A stretch of 64,000 nt of DNA, taken from Flavobacteriaceae bacterium UBA6268 (GTDB lineage: Bacteria; Bacteroidota; Bacteroidia; Flavobacteriales; Flavobacteriaceae). The stretch lies in the NCBI GenBank assembly GCA_002440705.1, contig DJVA01000068.1, forward strand, positions 1 through 64,000, written 5' to 3'. Position 1 is the first letter of the stretch, and each line of letters begins with the position of its first letter. Under the pieces are notes generated by a model, which saw only the letters and a program-made list of their open reading frames with translations, was not told the DNA's origin and ran no database searches. The position numbers were made by a program, and so were the translations under genes. Positions 1 through 7,882 of this stretch are shown here, piece after piece.

Positions 1-86
1 GGAATCGATTTCTGTGACTGTCTATACAATAGAAATTTTTTCATTTGAAGTTTTTAAAATAATTATCAATCTAAAACCTATTTAAT

Positions 87-902
87 ATGAAAAAGCTATT
101 TCTCATTGCATTCCTATTCCCGCTATTTCAATCAGAAATAAAAACTGAATTGGTTTATACGGGAAGAACTGTAAAAATACATGAATTTGCTGGAACCAAA
201 GATTTAGAATCAGTGGTTAAAATAGATGCTGAAGATATTTTTGTTGTTGCGGATGATGATTCTGATGGTATATTTTTTATTGATATTAAAAATAAAAAGG
301 TATTACAAGCTTTCCATGCTAATGATTTTATCAGTCGCTTCAGTAAAATAAAATCTAAGCACACTAAGGAATTTGAAGGTCTCTGTTACGATTACAATAC
401 TCAAAATATTTATTTGGCCAATTCTCCCTTATATAGTAAAGAAAGCCCTGCGATTTTCTTATTGAAGCGAAATTTTTATGGATATAAAATTGAGGATTAT
501 AGGATTCCATTAATTACAGGTGAAAATCAGTTAACGGCAATTGCTTATTCACCTTTTGGAATTTTAATTGCAAATGGGTCGGAAGTTAAAAAATATGATT
601 TCGATTCGAATGTAGTTGATAATGAGATTATTTTATCCCTGAATGAAGTAATCTATGAAATGTATTATTTTGAAAATGCATTTTGGGTACTAACAAATAA
701 GAATATGCTTTATAAATATGGTTGGAATCAATTTAATAAACCTATACAGTCCTATGATTTATCATTAATAGATAAAGAACCAAATTGGAGAAGAATTAAG
801 GATGCTCGATCTATTATTGTACAGGAGGATTTGATTATAATTGGAGATGGAAGAGATCGAAATGAGAGATTGATTTACTTACAGGAAAAGGAAATGGATT
901 AA
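87..902 (+). CDS. Exported hypothetical protein, possible beta-propeller
   Basis: The 271-residue product starts with a hydrophobic stretch (about residues 3-15) that looks like a signal peptide, without a lipobox Cys, so export to the periplasm or surface is inferred. The body has repeated short beta-strand blocks with Asp-rich turns (for example VVADDDSDG and FEGLCYD) that faintly resemble SdiA-regulated or phytase-like beta-propellers; this is a weak likeness and no catalytic residues can be named. The gene is strikingly AT-rich compared with everything after about position 1012, which suggests recent acquisition or a different mutational history. A short AT-rich gap separates it from the next lipoprotein gene on the same strand. 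Function unknown. Confidence 0.7.
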   Translation: MKKLFLIAFLFPLFQSEIKTELVYTGRTVKIHEFAGTKDLESVVKIDAEDIFVVADDDSDGIFFIDIKNKKVLQAFHANDFISRFSKIKSKHTKEFEGLCYDYNTQNIYLANSPLYSKESPAIFLLKRNFYGYKIEDYRIPLITGENQLTAIAYSPFGILIANGSEVKKYDFDSNVVDNEIILSLNEVIYEMYYFENAFWVLTNKNMLYKYGWNQFNKPIQSYDLSLIDKEPNWRRIKDARSIIVQEDLIIIGDGRDRNERLIYLQEKEMD

Positions 903-954
903 AATTATTAATGCTTGGTTTTTATTTATATTCCATCAAAATGTTAAAACCGAA

Positions 955-1518
955 ATGCAATATTATTTTTCTCTTACTATTTTACCTATAATTATATTTG
1001 TTTCTTGCAAACAACCGCAGCCCCAATCCCCCTTGGAGGCCAGTCCCGCTCCCCAAGGGATTACCTGTACAACCAAGGGCTGTAGCGGAGCCTACGAAGG
1101 CCCCGAGTTTGTGAACGGCAGCGATGTGGCCCACCAATTTTCCAACACCATGTGCCGGGAGGTGGGCGACCAACTCAAGGCCCTCTACCGTCAGGGGCAG
1201 TTCGTCCAAGTAGATTTCCCCCGCATCCAAATGACTACCCAGGGCATGGGCACTGGGACGGTACGGTACTATGTATCCATCCCTTTTAAACGGGTAGCCG
1301 ATTCGTGCTTGGCCTTTACGGCCTTCGACCATGTGGGAGGCTGGAACCATGCCCCGGCCCTCACCCAGCGGATGGCCCAATTGCAACCCGCCCTAATGGA
1401 AGGGGAACAGCTGTACCTGAGCGAACTGAGGACCACCCCCGAGGGCCTTCAGGAATACTGGATCCAATGGCGGCATGCCACGGTGCAGCAGGGGTGTGGG
1501 TTGAAGATTGAAGATTGA
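955..1518 (+). CDS. Small lipoprotein of unknown function
   Basis: The 187-residue protein has a lipoprotein signal (hydrophobic residues 3-17, then VSC with the acylated Cys near residue 18), so it should be anchored in an envelope membrane. The mature part has four further Cys residues and no family that I recognise. The signal-peptide codons are AT-rich like the upstream gene, whereas from about position 1012 the sequence turns abruptly GC-rich, as if a GC-rich mature domain had been joined to an AT-rich 5' end. The stop codon lies inside a 7-bp tandem repeat at 1501-1526. The start was taken at the first Met before the hydrophobic stretch. Confidence 0.7.
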   Translation: MQYYFSLTILPIIIFVSCKQPQPQSPLEASPAPQGITCTTKGCSGAYEGPEFVNGSDVAHQFSNTMCREVGDQLKALYRQGQFVQVDFPRIQMTTQGMGTGTVRYYVSIPFKRVADSCLAFTAFDHVGGWNHAPALTQRMAQLQPALMEGEQLYLSELRTTPEGLQEYWIQWRHATVQQGCGLKIED

Positions 1519-1526
1519 AGATTGAA
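1501..1526. repeat. 7-bp tandem repeat across a stop codon
   Basis: The unit TTGAAGA occurs three times in a row, followed by a partial fourth copy (TTGAA). The TGA stop of the small lipoprotein gene (1516-1518) lies in the third unit. Gain or loss of one 7-bp unit would shift the frame and alter the C-terminus, so the repeat could vary between strains by slippage. Confidence 0.8.
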
Positions 1527-1595
1527 AGTGATGGGTTAGTGGTGATCCTTACCCACTTTTACATTTAGTAGTTTAGCTGTCGAGTGCCCTCTAGG

Positions 1596-2585
1596 CTACG
1601 CCACAATTTTTAGGAACTTATGAGACACCCACTGGGCATCGATGCCAATGCGGGCCCAGTTTTGCTGCGTTTCGTAAATAAACACTTCCTTATCCTGTTC
1701 CAAAACCCCCACTACCGAAAACTGGGCAGAGGGGCCGTTGCGCACATTTAAGTGGTCGGCGGTTACCGTGGCCCGTTGCACCTGCTGCACGTAGTGGCCG
1801 TACACCCATTCCTGTTTGGACTGCGAAATTTTATACCAGCCGTTCTGTACTTCATAGACCCGTACAATGGCACCCAAGGTGGTGAGGCCAATCTTGTTTC
1901 CGGAACCACTGGGCTGGTCGCGGATGTTGAGTTGGTTGGCCGTGACGCTGCCGTACATCTTTAGGTGGGGAGGGGTGGTGGTACCGTCCGGCGGGGTGCC
2001 CTGAAAGGCCGCCTGTACCAACGGAAGGAAATTTTGTTGGCAATCGGCCACGGTATTGCCTCCAAAGAACGCGGTACCGGGACAGGTTTTGGTGACGCCC
2101 GTGCCGTTGGTCCTTGCGCCCGTATTAAGGTCGAACCAATGGTGGTAAACAATCCTGTCGGTGTTGATGGGGATGTTGAACCGCTTGCAAAGCGAGGCCG
2201 TTACCGAAACAATGGCGTCTTGCTGCTCGGTGTTCATGGCGTCTTTCCCTGCATCAAAATTGCCCAGGTTCTCGATGCAAATGGCATGGCTGTTGTTGCC
2301 CAAGATACAGGCGGGGGAGCTTTCCAAGCTGCGCCCGGTGCAAATTTTTCCATCCGGAAAGATGGTAAAGTGTTGCCCAATGTCGCGCCAGCCGTTATTA
2401 TGGACATGGTAATTTTTCATGGCTTTTTGAAGGTCGAAATGGTTATCGCCCCTAAAATTGCCATAATCGGGCGAAAAGGTGTGGTGCTCCTGTACGTAGA
2501 GGACGGTCCTGGCCAAGTTTTGTGCGTTGATCCAGGCTTCAAATTCGTTGACGGTCATGAGGGTAAACCCAAACTTAGTTTCCAT
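1596..2585 (-). CDS. N-acetylmuramoyl-L-alanine amidase (Amidase_2/PGRP) with two SH3-like domains
   Basis: Predicted zinc amidase that cuts the bond between MurNAc and L-Ala in peptidoglycan. Counting from the ATG at 2585, residues 11-190 form an Amidase_2/PGRP domain: the VQEHH motif near residues 31-35 gives a zinc ligand, and YHHWFD plus TCPG further on fit the other ligands. Two bacterial SH3-like repeats follow (about 210-265 and 270-328), each with the ADHLNVRNGPS-type pattern, and should bind the wall. No signal peptide is visible, which fits a cytosolic, lysis-released or non-classically exported enzyme. A TTG at 2621 is in frame but adds only an unlikely hydrophobic leader. The gene is convergent with the upstream lipoprotein gene. 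Confidence 0.88.
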   Translation of the reverse strand: METKFGFTLMTVNEFEAWINAQNLARTVLYVQEHHTFSPDYGNFRGDNHFDLQKAMKNYHVHNNGWRDIGQHFTIFPDGKICTGRSLESSPACILGNNSHAICIENLGNFDAGKDAMNTEQQDAIVSVTASLCKRFNIPINTDRIVYHHWFDLNTGARTNGTGVTKTCPGTAFFGGNTVADCQQNFLPLVQAAFQGTPPDGTTTPPHLKMYGSVTANQLNIRDQPSGSGNKIGLTTLGAIVRVYEVQNGWYKISQSKQEWVYGHYVQQVQRATVTADHLNVRNGPSAQFSVVGVLEQDKEVFIYETQQNWARIGIDAQWVSHKFLKIVA

Positions 2586-2789
2586 AATTTCAGTAATTAA
2601 TGCAACAACAATTTCGAGCAAGCGAAAAAAGGCTTCAAACCTAGAATAGGCTATGTCCTTCTATTAAAATGTATTTTGTGGGGGAATGGATTAAAGGTAG
2701 GGATTATTTTTGAAAAGCAACCATGGAAGGCCCGTAAAAATTCACTAACTTCATCAAATTCAATTACATAACCATCAACTACTACCCAC

Positions 2790-3662
2790 ATGGCAGCAAC
2801 ACTCACTACCTTCAAAAAGGACATGGACCGGATGTCGGACCAGCGATTGCAAAAAAAGGACTACCCCAAGGAACTCACCCTGGTTGCCGAAGGGGACTCG
2901 TGGTTCGACTACCCCCTTAAAAAGGATATCTTGGACCACTTGCGGAAAATGGGCTATGCCATCAAAAAGTTTTCCAAGGCCGGGGATACCCTGGAAAACA
3001 TGATCTATGGGTCCGACTACGAGATCAAAGGGAACGAGGTGTACCCCAAAGGGCCCATTTCCCTTCAGGAAACCCTGAATGCCATCCGAAAGCACCAACC
3101 GCGTTTTGTGCTTTTTAGTGCCGGGGGCAACGATGTGGTGGGTACGGAAATCATGGGCTACCTGCACCACAAATATTCCAACCCCAACAGCTTGGTGAAC
3201 AAACAGGTGTTTCAGGAAAAGTTGTTGCAGATGAAATCGGCTTTGGTCTACTTCATCGAGAGCGTGCACACTACCTACAAGCATTGTGACATCCTGATGG
3301 ATGGCTACGACTACGCCAAGGTGAACGGCAAGGGCTATAATTTCATCATCAAAAACCTGAAGGGTCCCTGGATCCTCCCCGCCATGGGGCAAAAGGCCAT
3401 TTCCCTGAAAAAGGACCAAAATGCCATCATCAAGTATTTGGTGGATGAATTCAATGCCATGCTGGAACAGTTATCGTTTACCTACCCGTATTTCCATTAC
3501 CTCAATTTCCGGGGGATGTTTAAGGACGAAAGGGAATGGCACAACGAAATTCATTTGCACAACGCGGGCTATCGGAAAGTAGCCAACAAGTACCATGAAA
3601 AAATGACGGAATTGCTGCAATTCAATCCGTTGCAGCGTTTTGAGAAGGAGTTGTTGGTATAG
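2790..3662 (+). CDS. SGNH/GDSL-family hydrolase
   Basis: A 290-residue predicted esterase or lipase-like hydrolase of the SGNH fold. Block I is EGDSW with nucleophile Ser37, block III is GGND with Asn114, and block V is EIHLHNAGY with His255 as the probable catalytic base, so the key catalytic set is intact. There is no signal peptide; the N-terminus is polar (Lys/Asp-rich), suggesting a cytoplasmic enzyme. The substrate cannot be deduced. The gene stands alone, divergent from the amidase gene upstream and convergent with the LRR lipoprotein gene downstream. Confidence 0.85.
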   Translation: MAATLTTFKKDMDRMSDQRLQKKDYPKELTLVAEGDSWFDYPLKKDILDHLRKMGYAIKKFSKAGDTLENMIYGSDYEIKGNEVYPKGPISLQETLNAIRKHQPRFVLFSAGGNDVVGTEIMGYLHHKYSNPNSLVNKQVFQEKLLQMKSALVYFIESVHTTYKHCDILMDGYDYAKVNGKGYNFIIKNLKGPWILPAMGQKAISLKKDQNAIIKYLVDEFNAMLEQLSFTYPYFHYLNFRGMFKDEREWHNEIHLHNAGYRKVANKYHEKMTELLQFNPLQRFEKELLV

Positions 3663-3741
3663 CGCGGTACATGTTGCTTGTTCCAGGTTTCTTCCCACCT
3701 ACTTTCTTTACATTTTGGGTTTTGAACGGTGTAGTAGTGGA

Positions 3742-5343
3742 TTATAAGCTGCAATTACCGTCTTGGATGTCGTCGTAGCTTGGATTGTAACCATTTCCGG
3801 TAAAGTGGATGTTTGTGGGGAGGTTTTCAACGGTCATTAATCCGCAAAAATCAGTAAGTAAGATATTGTCGTATATTTTAAACTGCAAATCGTTATTGTC
3901 GGGGTCTAATGTCATATTTGCAAAACCATCCAAGTTGGTAATTTGTGGGTTATGGAAAATTTGGAGGTCGTTCGATATATATTCTATGGAGGCCAGGGCA
4001 TCCAAATTGCTCAACGATGCATTATAACTTATAAACAAACTGTCAAATCCCGAAGGGTAATGTCCATTAATTTGGATAATTTGCAACCCATCCAAACTGG
4101 TGATAGCATCACATTCAATCATTATAAAATAAGTAGGTGAGCTTAGGTTTTGCAATCCATCCAGACTCAAAAGGCTGTCATTACTTAGTAGGTTAACACC
4201 CCCTTGGGTAAAATTGGACAAATCCGAAATACTGTTCAAGGATTGATTATCGTAAATAATCAAATTAGGGGTGTTTGTTAGGCTCCTTAGTCCGTGCAAA
4301 TTGGTGAGGGCATTGTTGGCCTCTAGAGTGATACCTTGGCTAACACTGGTTAATAGGTGCAACCCCTCTAAACTTTGCAGTGATTGATTGGCATGAAAAA
4401 ACAAATGGCCTGTGAGCTCTGAACCAAGGCTTTGCATGGCCTCGATATTCGTTAAATTGGGATTGACCTGAATGGTGATTCCCAGTTGGTAAAATTCTGT
4501 TACACTAGAAATATTGAACCCATCCAAACTTGCCAAATTTTCATTGTTGCCAATGTCGAAGGTGCCGGAGGCTTCCGTGAGGTTCTCCAAACCTTCCAAA
4601 CTGGTGAGGGCATCACAATCATAGATCCTAAAAATACCGGGGCCAAATTCGGTAAGCCCAAGGCCTGATAGCGATTGTAACTGTAAATTGGAATACAGCT
4701 CAACATTTCCCCCAACGTAGGTAAGCTGGTCCAAACCGGAAAGATTTACAAGGCCCGTATCCTTGATAAAAAGTGATTCGGTAATTGTGGTTATGGCAGA
4801 TAGAGGGGATAAGTCGGTTATAGCACCTACGGGATAGGAGGCAATCCACAATGTGCCGTCTATGGTACTACATCCAGAGTTTCCAAGAGCGATCACATCT
4901 TCTTGTGTAAGTAAATAAATATCCCCTTCGCAAACCAAGGTCTCGTCCACATCCTCCAAAGTAATGGAAAAGGAGGCCTGCTTGGACACATTCCCTTGGG
5001 ACACTTTAACGGTACCGGAAATGGTGGCGTTGGTTTCAAAGTCGAAGGCACTGGCATCGGCTACCGTAAGTTGTCCCGTACTGGCATTGAGGGCCACGGC
5101 CCCTGCAGGACTTTGTTGTAAAATGGCATACTGCAGGTTGCTGGCATTGGAGGTTACCTGTAGGGTGCCCAAAACCACACCCACCTGTGGGTTTTCGGGA
5201 ATGCTGATGGTAAAGTTGGCCACGGTAATGGTCACGTTGCCGTTGTTGTTATCGTTGTTGGGGTCATCACCCTTGGAACATCCCAAAAAAGCGATGAAGG
5301 CGATGACAGTGAGTAGTAATGCTGGTTTTTTAAAGTGCTTCAT
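3742..5343 (-). CDS. Leucine-rich (receptor L domain-like) lipoprotein
   Basis: A 533-residue predicted surface lipoprotein. The start at 5343 gives a signal peptide ending in FLGC (acylated Cys near residue 21), then an Asp/Asn-rich linker, a cadherin-like beta domain (about 35-130), and a long array of irregular leucine-rich units of the LTSLEGLENL type (about 150-530) that resembles the receptor L domain fold. Such arrays usually mediate binding to proteins or glycans. It is the last gene of a three-gene operon: the stop of the small zinc-ribbon gene lies one base before this ATG. No T9SS domain is present, so localisation would depend on lipoprotein export. Confidence 0.85.
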   Translation of the reverse strand: MKHFKKPALLLTVIAFIAFLGCSKGDDPNNDNNNGNVTITVANFTISIPENPQVGVVLGTLQVTSNASNLQYAILQQSPAGAVALNASTGQLTVADASAFDFETNATISGTVKVSQGNVSKQASFSITLEDVDETLVCEGDIYLLTQEDVIALGNSGCSTIDGTLWIASYPVGAITDLSPLSAITTITESLFIKDTGLVNLSGLDQLTYVGGNVELYSNLQLQSLSGLGLTEFGPGIFRIYDCDALTSLEGLENLTEASGTFDIGNNENLASLDGFNISSVTEFYQLGITIQVNPNLTNIEAMQSLGSELTGHLFFHANQSLQSLEGLHLLTSVSQGITLEANNALTNLHGLRSLTNTPNLIIYDNQSLNSISDLSNFTQGGVNLLSNDSLLSLDGLQNLSSPTYFIMIECDAITSLDGLQIIQINGHYPSGFDSLFISYNASLSNLDALASIEYISNDLQIFHNPQITNLDGFANMTLDPDNNDLQFKIYDNILLTDFCGLMTVENLPTNIHFTGNGYNPSYDDIQDGNCSL

Positions 5344-5344
5344 T

Positions 5345-5509
5345 TCATTGAGGTTTAAAATCCTGATAACAATCAAAACAATGGTAGTTCCGTGTCCCCA
5401 GAAAAAGGGGAAAGCCCAAAAATAAAATGGAAATCACAAAGTTGCGTGCCGAATAGCGGAGCTTGCGCACTTCTTGGCTTTGGCAATATGGACAAATGGG
5501 TTGCTTCAT
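5345..5509 (-). CDS. Small zinc-ribbon membrane protein (54 aa)
   Basis: A 54-residue ORF starting at the ATG at 5509. It holds two CxxC knuckles, CPYC near the N-terminus and CFDC near the C-terminus, separated by a hydrophobic stretch of about 16 residues (FVISILFLGFPLFLG). A zinc ribbon split by a membrane-dipping segment is therefore likely. Its ATG overlaps the stop codon of the DUF2007 gene (ATGA, 5506-5509) and its TGA ends one base before the ATG of the LRR lipoprotein, so the three genes are almost certainly co-translated. DUF2007 proteins themselves are often fused to zinc ribbons, which makes this look like the split-off half of such a protein. Confidence 0.75.
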   Translation of the reverse strand: MKQPICPYCQSQEVRKLRYSARNFVISILFLGFPLFLGTRNYHCFDCYQDFKPQ

Positions 5510-5880
5510 AGCAGCCCAGAGACAATGAGCAGTGAAATAAGTGTTAGGGCGACCACAATCCACACCCATAGTTTTATCATACTGGGCATGTTGCCATAGA
5601 GGTCGGACCATCGAAACGGTTCCTCATCCACCAGGGCCGGATCTTCCTGCAACAGGTAATTTTCATAGCCATGTTCCGCCAGTAGTTGGATGGCCTGCAT
5701 TTTTTGGCTGTCGGGCACCTCCAAACGGATGTTGCCCAAGGCATTGGAGAGGAAGTTGTGTACCTGGATGGTGAGTTCGTCGCGTACATAGGTATGGATG
5801 CCCTGCGATTCCAAAAATGAGCGGGCCACCGCCAGCTCGGAGGGATAGGTAAAATGGGCGATGGTAACGAATGCTTCCAT
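5506..5880 (-). CDS. DUF2007 domain protein with C-terminal membrane helix
   Basis: The ATG at 5880 gives 124 residues. Residues 5-70 match the DUF2007 (putative signal-transducing) fold: the FTYPSELAVARSFLESQGI core and a second half with the LEVPDSQKMQAIQLL pattern. Residues 101-123 form one hydrophobic transmembrane helix. An in-frame extension further upstream lacks family character and was left out. DUF2007 proteins are thought to be small ligand- or protein-binding modules; nothing more specific can be said. The gene overlaps the small zinc-ribbon gene by the ATGA arrangement and heads the operon that ends in the LRR lipoprotein. Confidence 0.82.
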   Translation of the reverse strand: MEAFVTIAHFTYPSELAVARSFLESQGIHTYVRDELTIQVHNFLSNALGNIRLEVPDSQKMQAIQLLAEHGYENYLLQEDPALVDEEPFRWSDLYGNMPSMIKLWVWIVVALTLISLLIVSGLL

Positions 5881-6082
5881 TTTTAAGGCATCGGGGATGC
5901 CGTTGTGTTTGAATGGGTAAGATAGTTTTTTTTGGGCGAAAGACGCTTCTTTTGTAGGTATTTTGTGCACTTTTTCCTAGGGTCGTTTCCTTAAAAAGGC
6001 ATGTACACTAAAGAACTAGGAATCATTAAATTAGGGAACCGCTGAAAAAAATACGTACCTTCACCCTATCAACTTTTTTCAG

Positions 6083-7237
6083 ATGAAATTCCTCTTACTT
6101 TTAGGATGTGCCTTGCTGTTGCTACAGCAAAAATCCTGTAATGCCCCCAATGCGCCACACCCTGCTGCTTCTCATTTTAAGGAACAATGGCAGGTAGCGC
6201 TCCCCAACTACCTTCCGCAGAGCATTGCCTTTGACGTGCGAGACAACGGTTATTTTTATGTGGCTGCCAAGGAAGGGGGGTTGTTGGTTTATAAGGAGTT
6301 TCCAAACGGTGCCCAGCAAGTGGCACAGGTCACGGTCCCTGAACTTGGAGGCCAGGAGGCCATGCACCTTTACCAACAGGGGCATTTTGTGTATTTGGCC
6401 CTCGGTAGTTTTTTTAAGGCAGGAAACCAAGCGGGCCTTGCCGTGGTAAACGTGGCCAATCCCAACCAGCCTGTTGTGGCCACGCGGTGGGAAGTCCCAA
6501 ACGGTGTTAAAGGCAGCGCTGTTGTACTGGTAGAAGGAAACTATGCGTACCTCGGGGCCATGAGCGATGGACTCTACATTCTGGATGTTTCCAACCCCAA
6601 TGCCATTACGGAAAAAGGGCATTTGGTCCCGGACCGAAACTTTCCTACACCCAACCCCAATGCCGTACAGGAACCCAATGCCCGGGGCATGGCCCTAAAG
6701 GGCAACTACCTCTATTTGTGCAACGATGCGGGTGGGATTCGGGTAATCGACATTTCCGACAAAGCCCATCCGTTGGAAAAGGGAAAATTCATCAATACGG
6801 CGGTCCAAAAGCAAAGGGCGTACAACAACATCCTCATCCAGGGTCATTATGCCTATGTGGCAACCGATTATTGTGGCATGGAAGTTTGGGATCTTACCCA
6901 CCCCGAACAGTTAACATTGGTTTCCTGGTGCAATCCTTGGGCGTGCGATAGCCCTTCCAATATTTGGCTGAACAGTGGGGGGCACGCCAACCAATTGGCG
7001 TACGATGCCCAACATCAAATGGTGGTGCTGTCTACGGGAGGCAGTGAACTTAGCTTAATGGATGTAAGCAACCCCCTGGAGTGCCGCTATGTGGGCTCCT
7101 ATGGATCACGGAACAATGGCTTGGGCACTTGGGGCCTTACGCTGAAGGACCAAAAAGTATATGCTACCTACATTAAAACGGTGATTCCATTCAAGGGAAC
7201 CTGGTCGGGGATTCGATGTATTGTCCTCACACCATAA
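6083..7237 (+). CDS. LVIVD-repeat beta-propeller lipoprotein
   Basis: A 384-residue lipoprotein: hydrophobic residues 2-15 are followed by QQKSC, giving an acylated Cys near residue 19. The mature part is a chain of LVIVD-type repeats, seen as GLYILDVSNPN, GIRVIDISDKAHP, GMEVWDLTHP and LSLMDVSNPLE, which fold into a beta-propeller. LVIVD proteins are surface or periplasmic and of unknown binding specificity. It is a single-gene unit, facing away from the DUF2007 operon and followed after 82 bp by lemA. Confidence 0.88.
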   Translation: MKFLLLLGCALLLLQQKSCNAPNAPHPAASHFKEQWQVALPNYLPQSIAFDVRDNGYFYVAAKEGGLLVYKEFPNGAQQVAQVTVPELGGQEAMHLYQQGHFVYLALGSFFKAGNQAGLAVVNVANPNQPVVATRWEVPNGVKGSAVVLVEGNYAYLGAMSDGLYILDVSNPNAITEKGHLVPDRNFPTPNPNAVQEPNARGMALKGNYLYLCNDAGGIRVIDISDKAHPLEKGKFINTAVQKQRAYNNILIQGHYAYVATDYCGMEVWDLTHPEQLTLVSWCNPWACDSPSNIWLNSGGHANQLAYDAQHQMVVLSTGGSELSLMDVSNPLECRYVGSYGSRNNGLGTWGLTLKDQKVYATYIKTVIPFKGTWSGIRCIVLTP

Positions 7238-7319
7238 GCCAACGCTTTTGATTAAAATGCCCGCCGTGGAACTTCATTTTTTTGTAACTTAGAGGGGTAT
7301 AACCGCTAACTCTGATTCC

Positions 7320-7880
7320 ATGATACCTTTTCTCGTTGTGCTGGGTATTTTACTCATCCTTGCCCTCTTCGCCATTTCGGTGTTCAACCGTTTCGTCAAA
7401 AACAAAAACCAGGTAAAGGACGCCTGGAGCAACATCGACGTGGCCTTGAAACGCCGCTACGACCTCATTCCCAATTTGGTGGAAACCGTTAAGGGCTATG
7501 CCGCACATGAAAAGGATACTTTCGAGCGGGTCATCCAGGCCCGAAATGCAGCCGTATCCGTTCCTCAAGGGGATATCAACGGGCAGATTAAGGCCGAGAA
7601 CCAATTCCAACAGGCTTTGCGTGGACTTTTTGCCCTTCGGGAAGATTACCCCGACCTAAAGGCCAATGCCAACTTCATCGACCTGCAACAAAAGTTGAAC
7701 GTCATCGAGGAGGGCTTGGAACGCAGCCGTAGGTTTTACAACAGTACGGTGCGCGAAAACAATACCTATGGCGAAAGCTTTCCCGGAGTGGTATTTGCGG
7801 GCATGATGCCGTACCAAGCGTTTAGCTATTTTGAAGTGGATGCCGCCGAACGGGAAAACGTCAAAGTGGATTTTTCCTAA
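7320..7880 (+). CDS. lemA: LemA family protein
   Basis: A 186-residue protein with an N-terminal membrane helix (residues 2-22) followed by the conserved LemA core, including NQVKDAWSNIDVALKRRYDLIPNL as a near-continuous signature, then a long helical bundle with coiled-coil character. The C-terminus ends in the family's YFEVDAAERENVKVDF motif. LemA proteins are membrane-anchored with the bundle outside the cytoplasm; their role is poorly defined. Only 2 bp separate it from the DUF2207 gene, a pairing that is common in bacteria and suggests a joint envelope function. Confidence 0.95.
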   Translation: MIPFLVVLGILLILALFAISVFNRFVKNKNQVKDAWSNIDVALKRRYDLIPNLVETVKGYAAHEKDTFERVIQARNAAVSVPQGDINGQIKAENQFQQALRGLFALREDYPDLKANANFIDLQQKLNVIEEGLERSRRFYNSTVRENNTYGESFPGVVFAGMMPYQAFSYFEVDAAERENVKVDFS

Positions 7881-7882
7881 TC

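Noticed and set aside
1..1010. Insertion sequence or prophage edge
   Set aside because: The AT-rich patch shows no transposase, terminal inverted repeat, integrase or tRNA attachment site within the window.
1965..2600. Long open frame antisense to the amidase gene
   Set aside because: It has no start context or family resemblance, and mirrors the GC-rich third positions of the amidase gene.
2775..3419. Long open frame antisense to the SGNH hydrolase
   Set aside because: It is a shadow of the real gene, whose catalytic motifs are intact.
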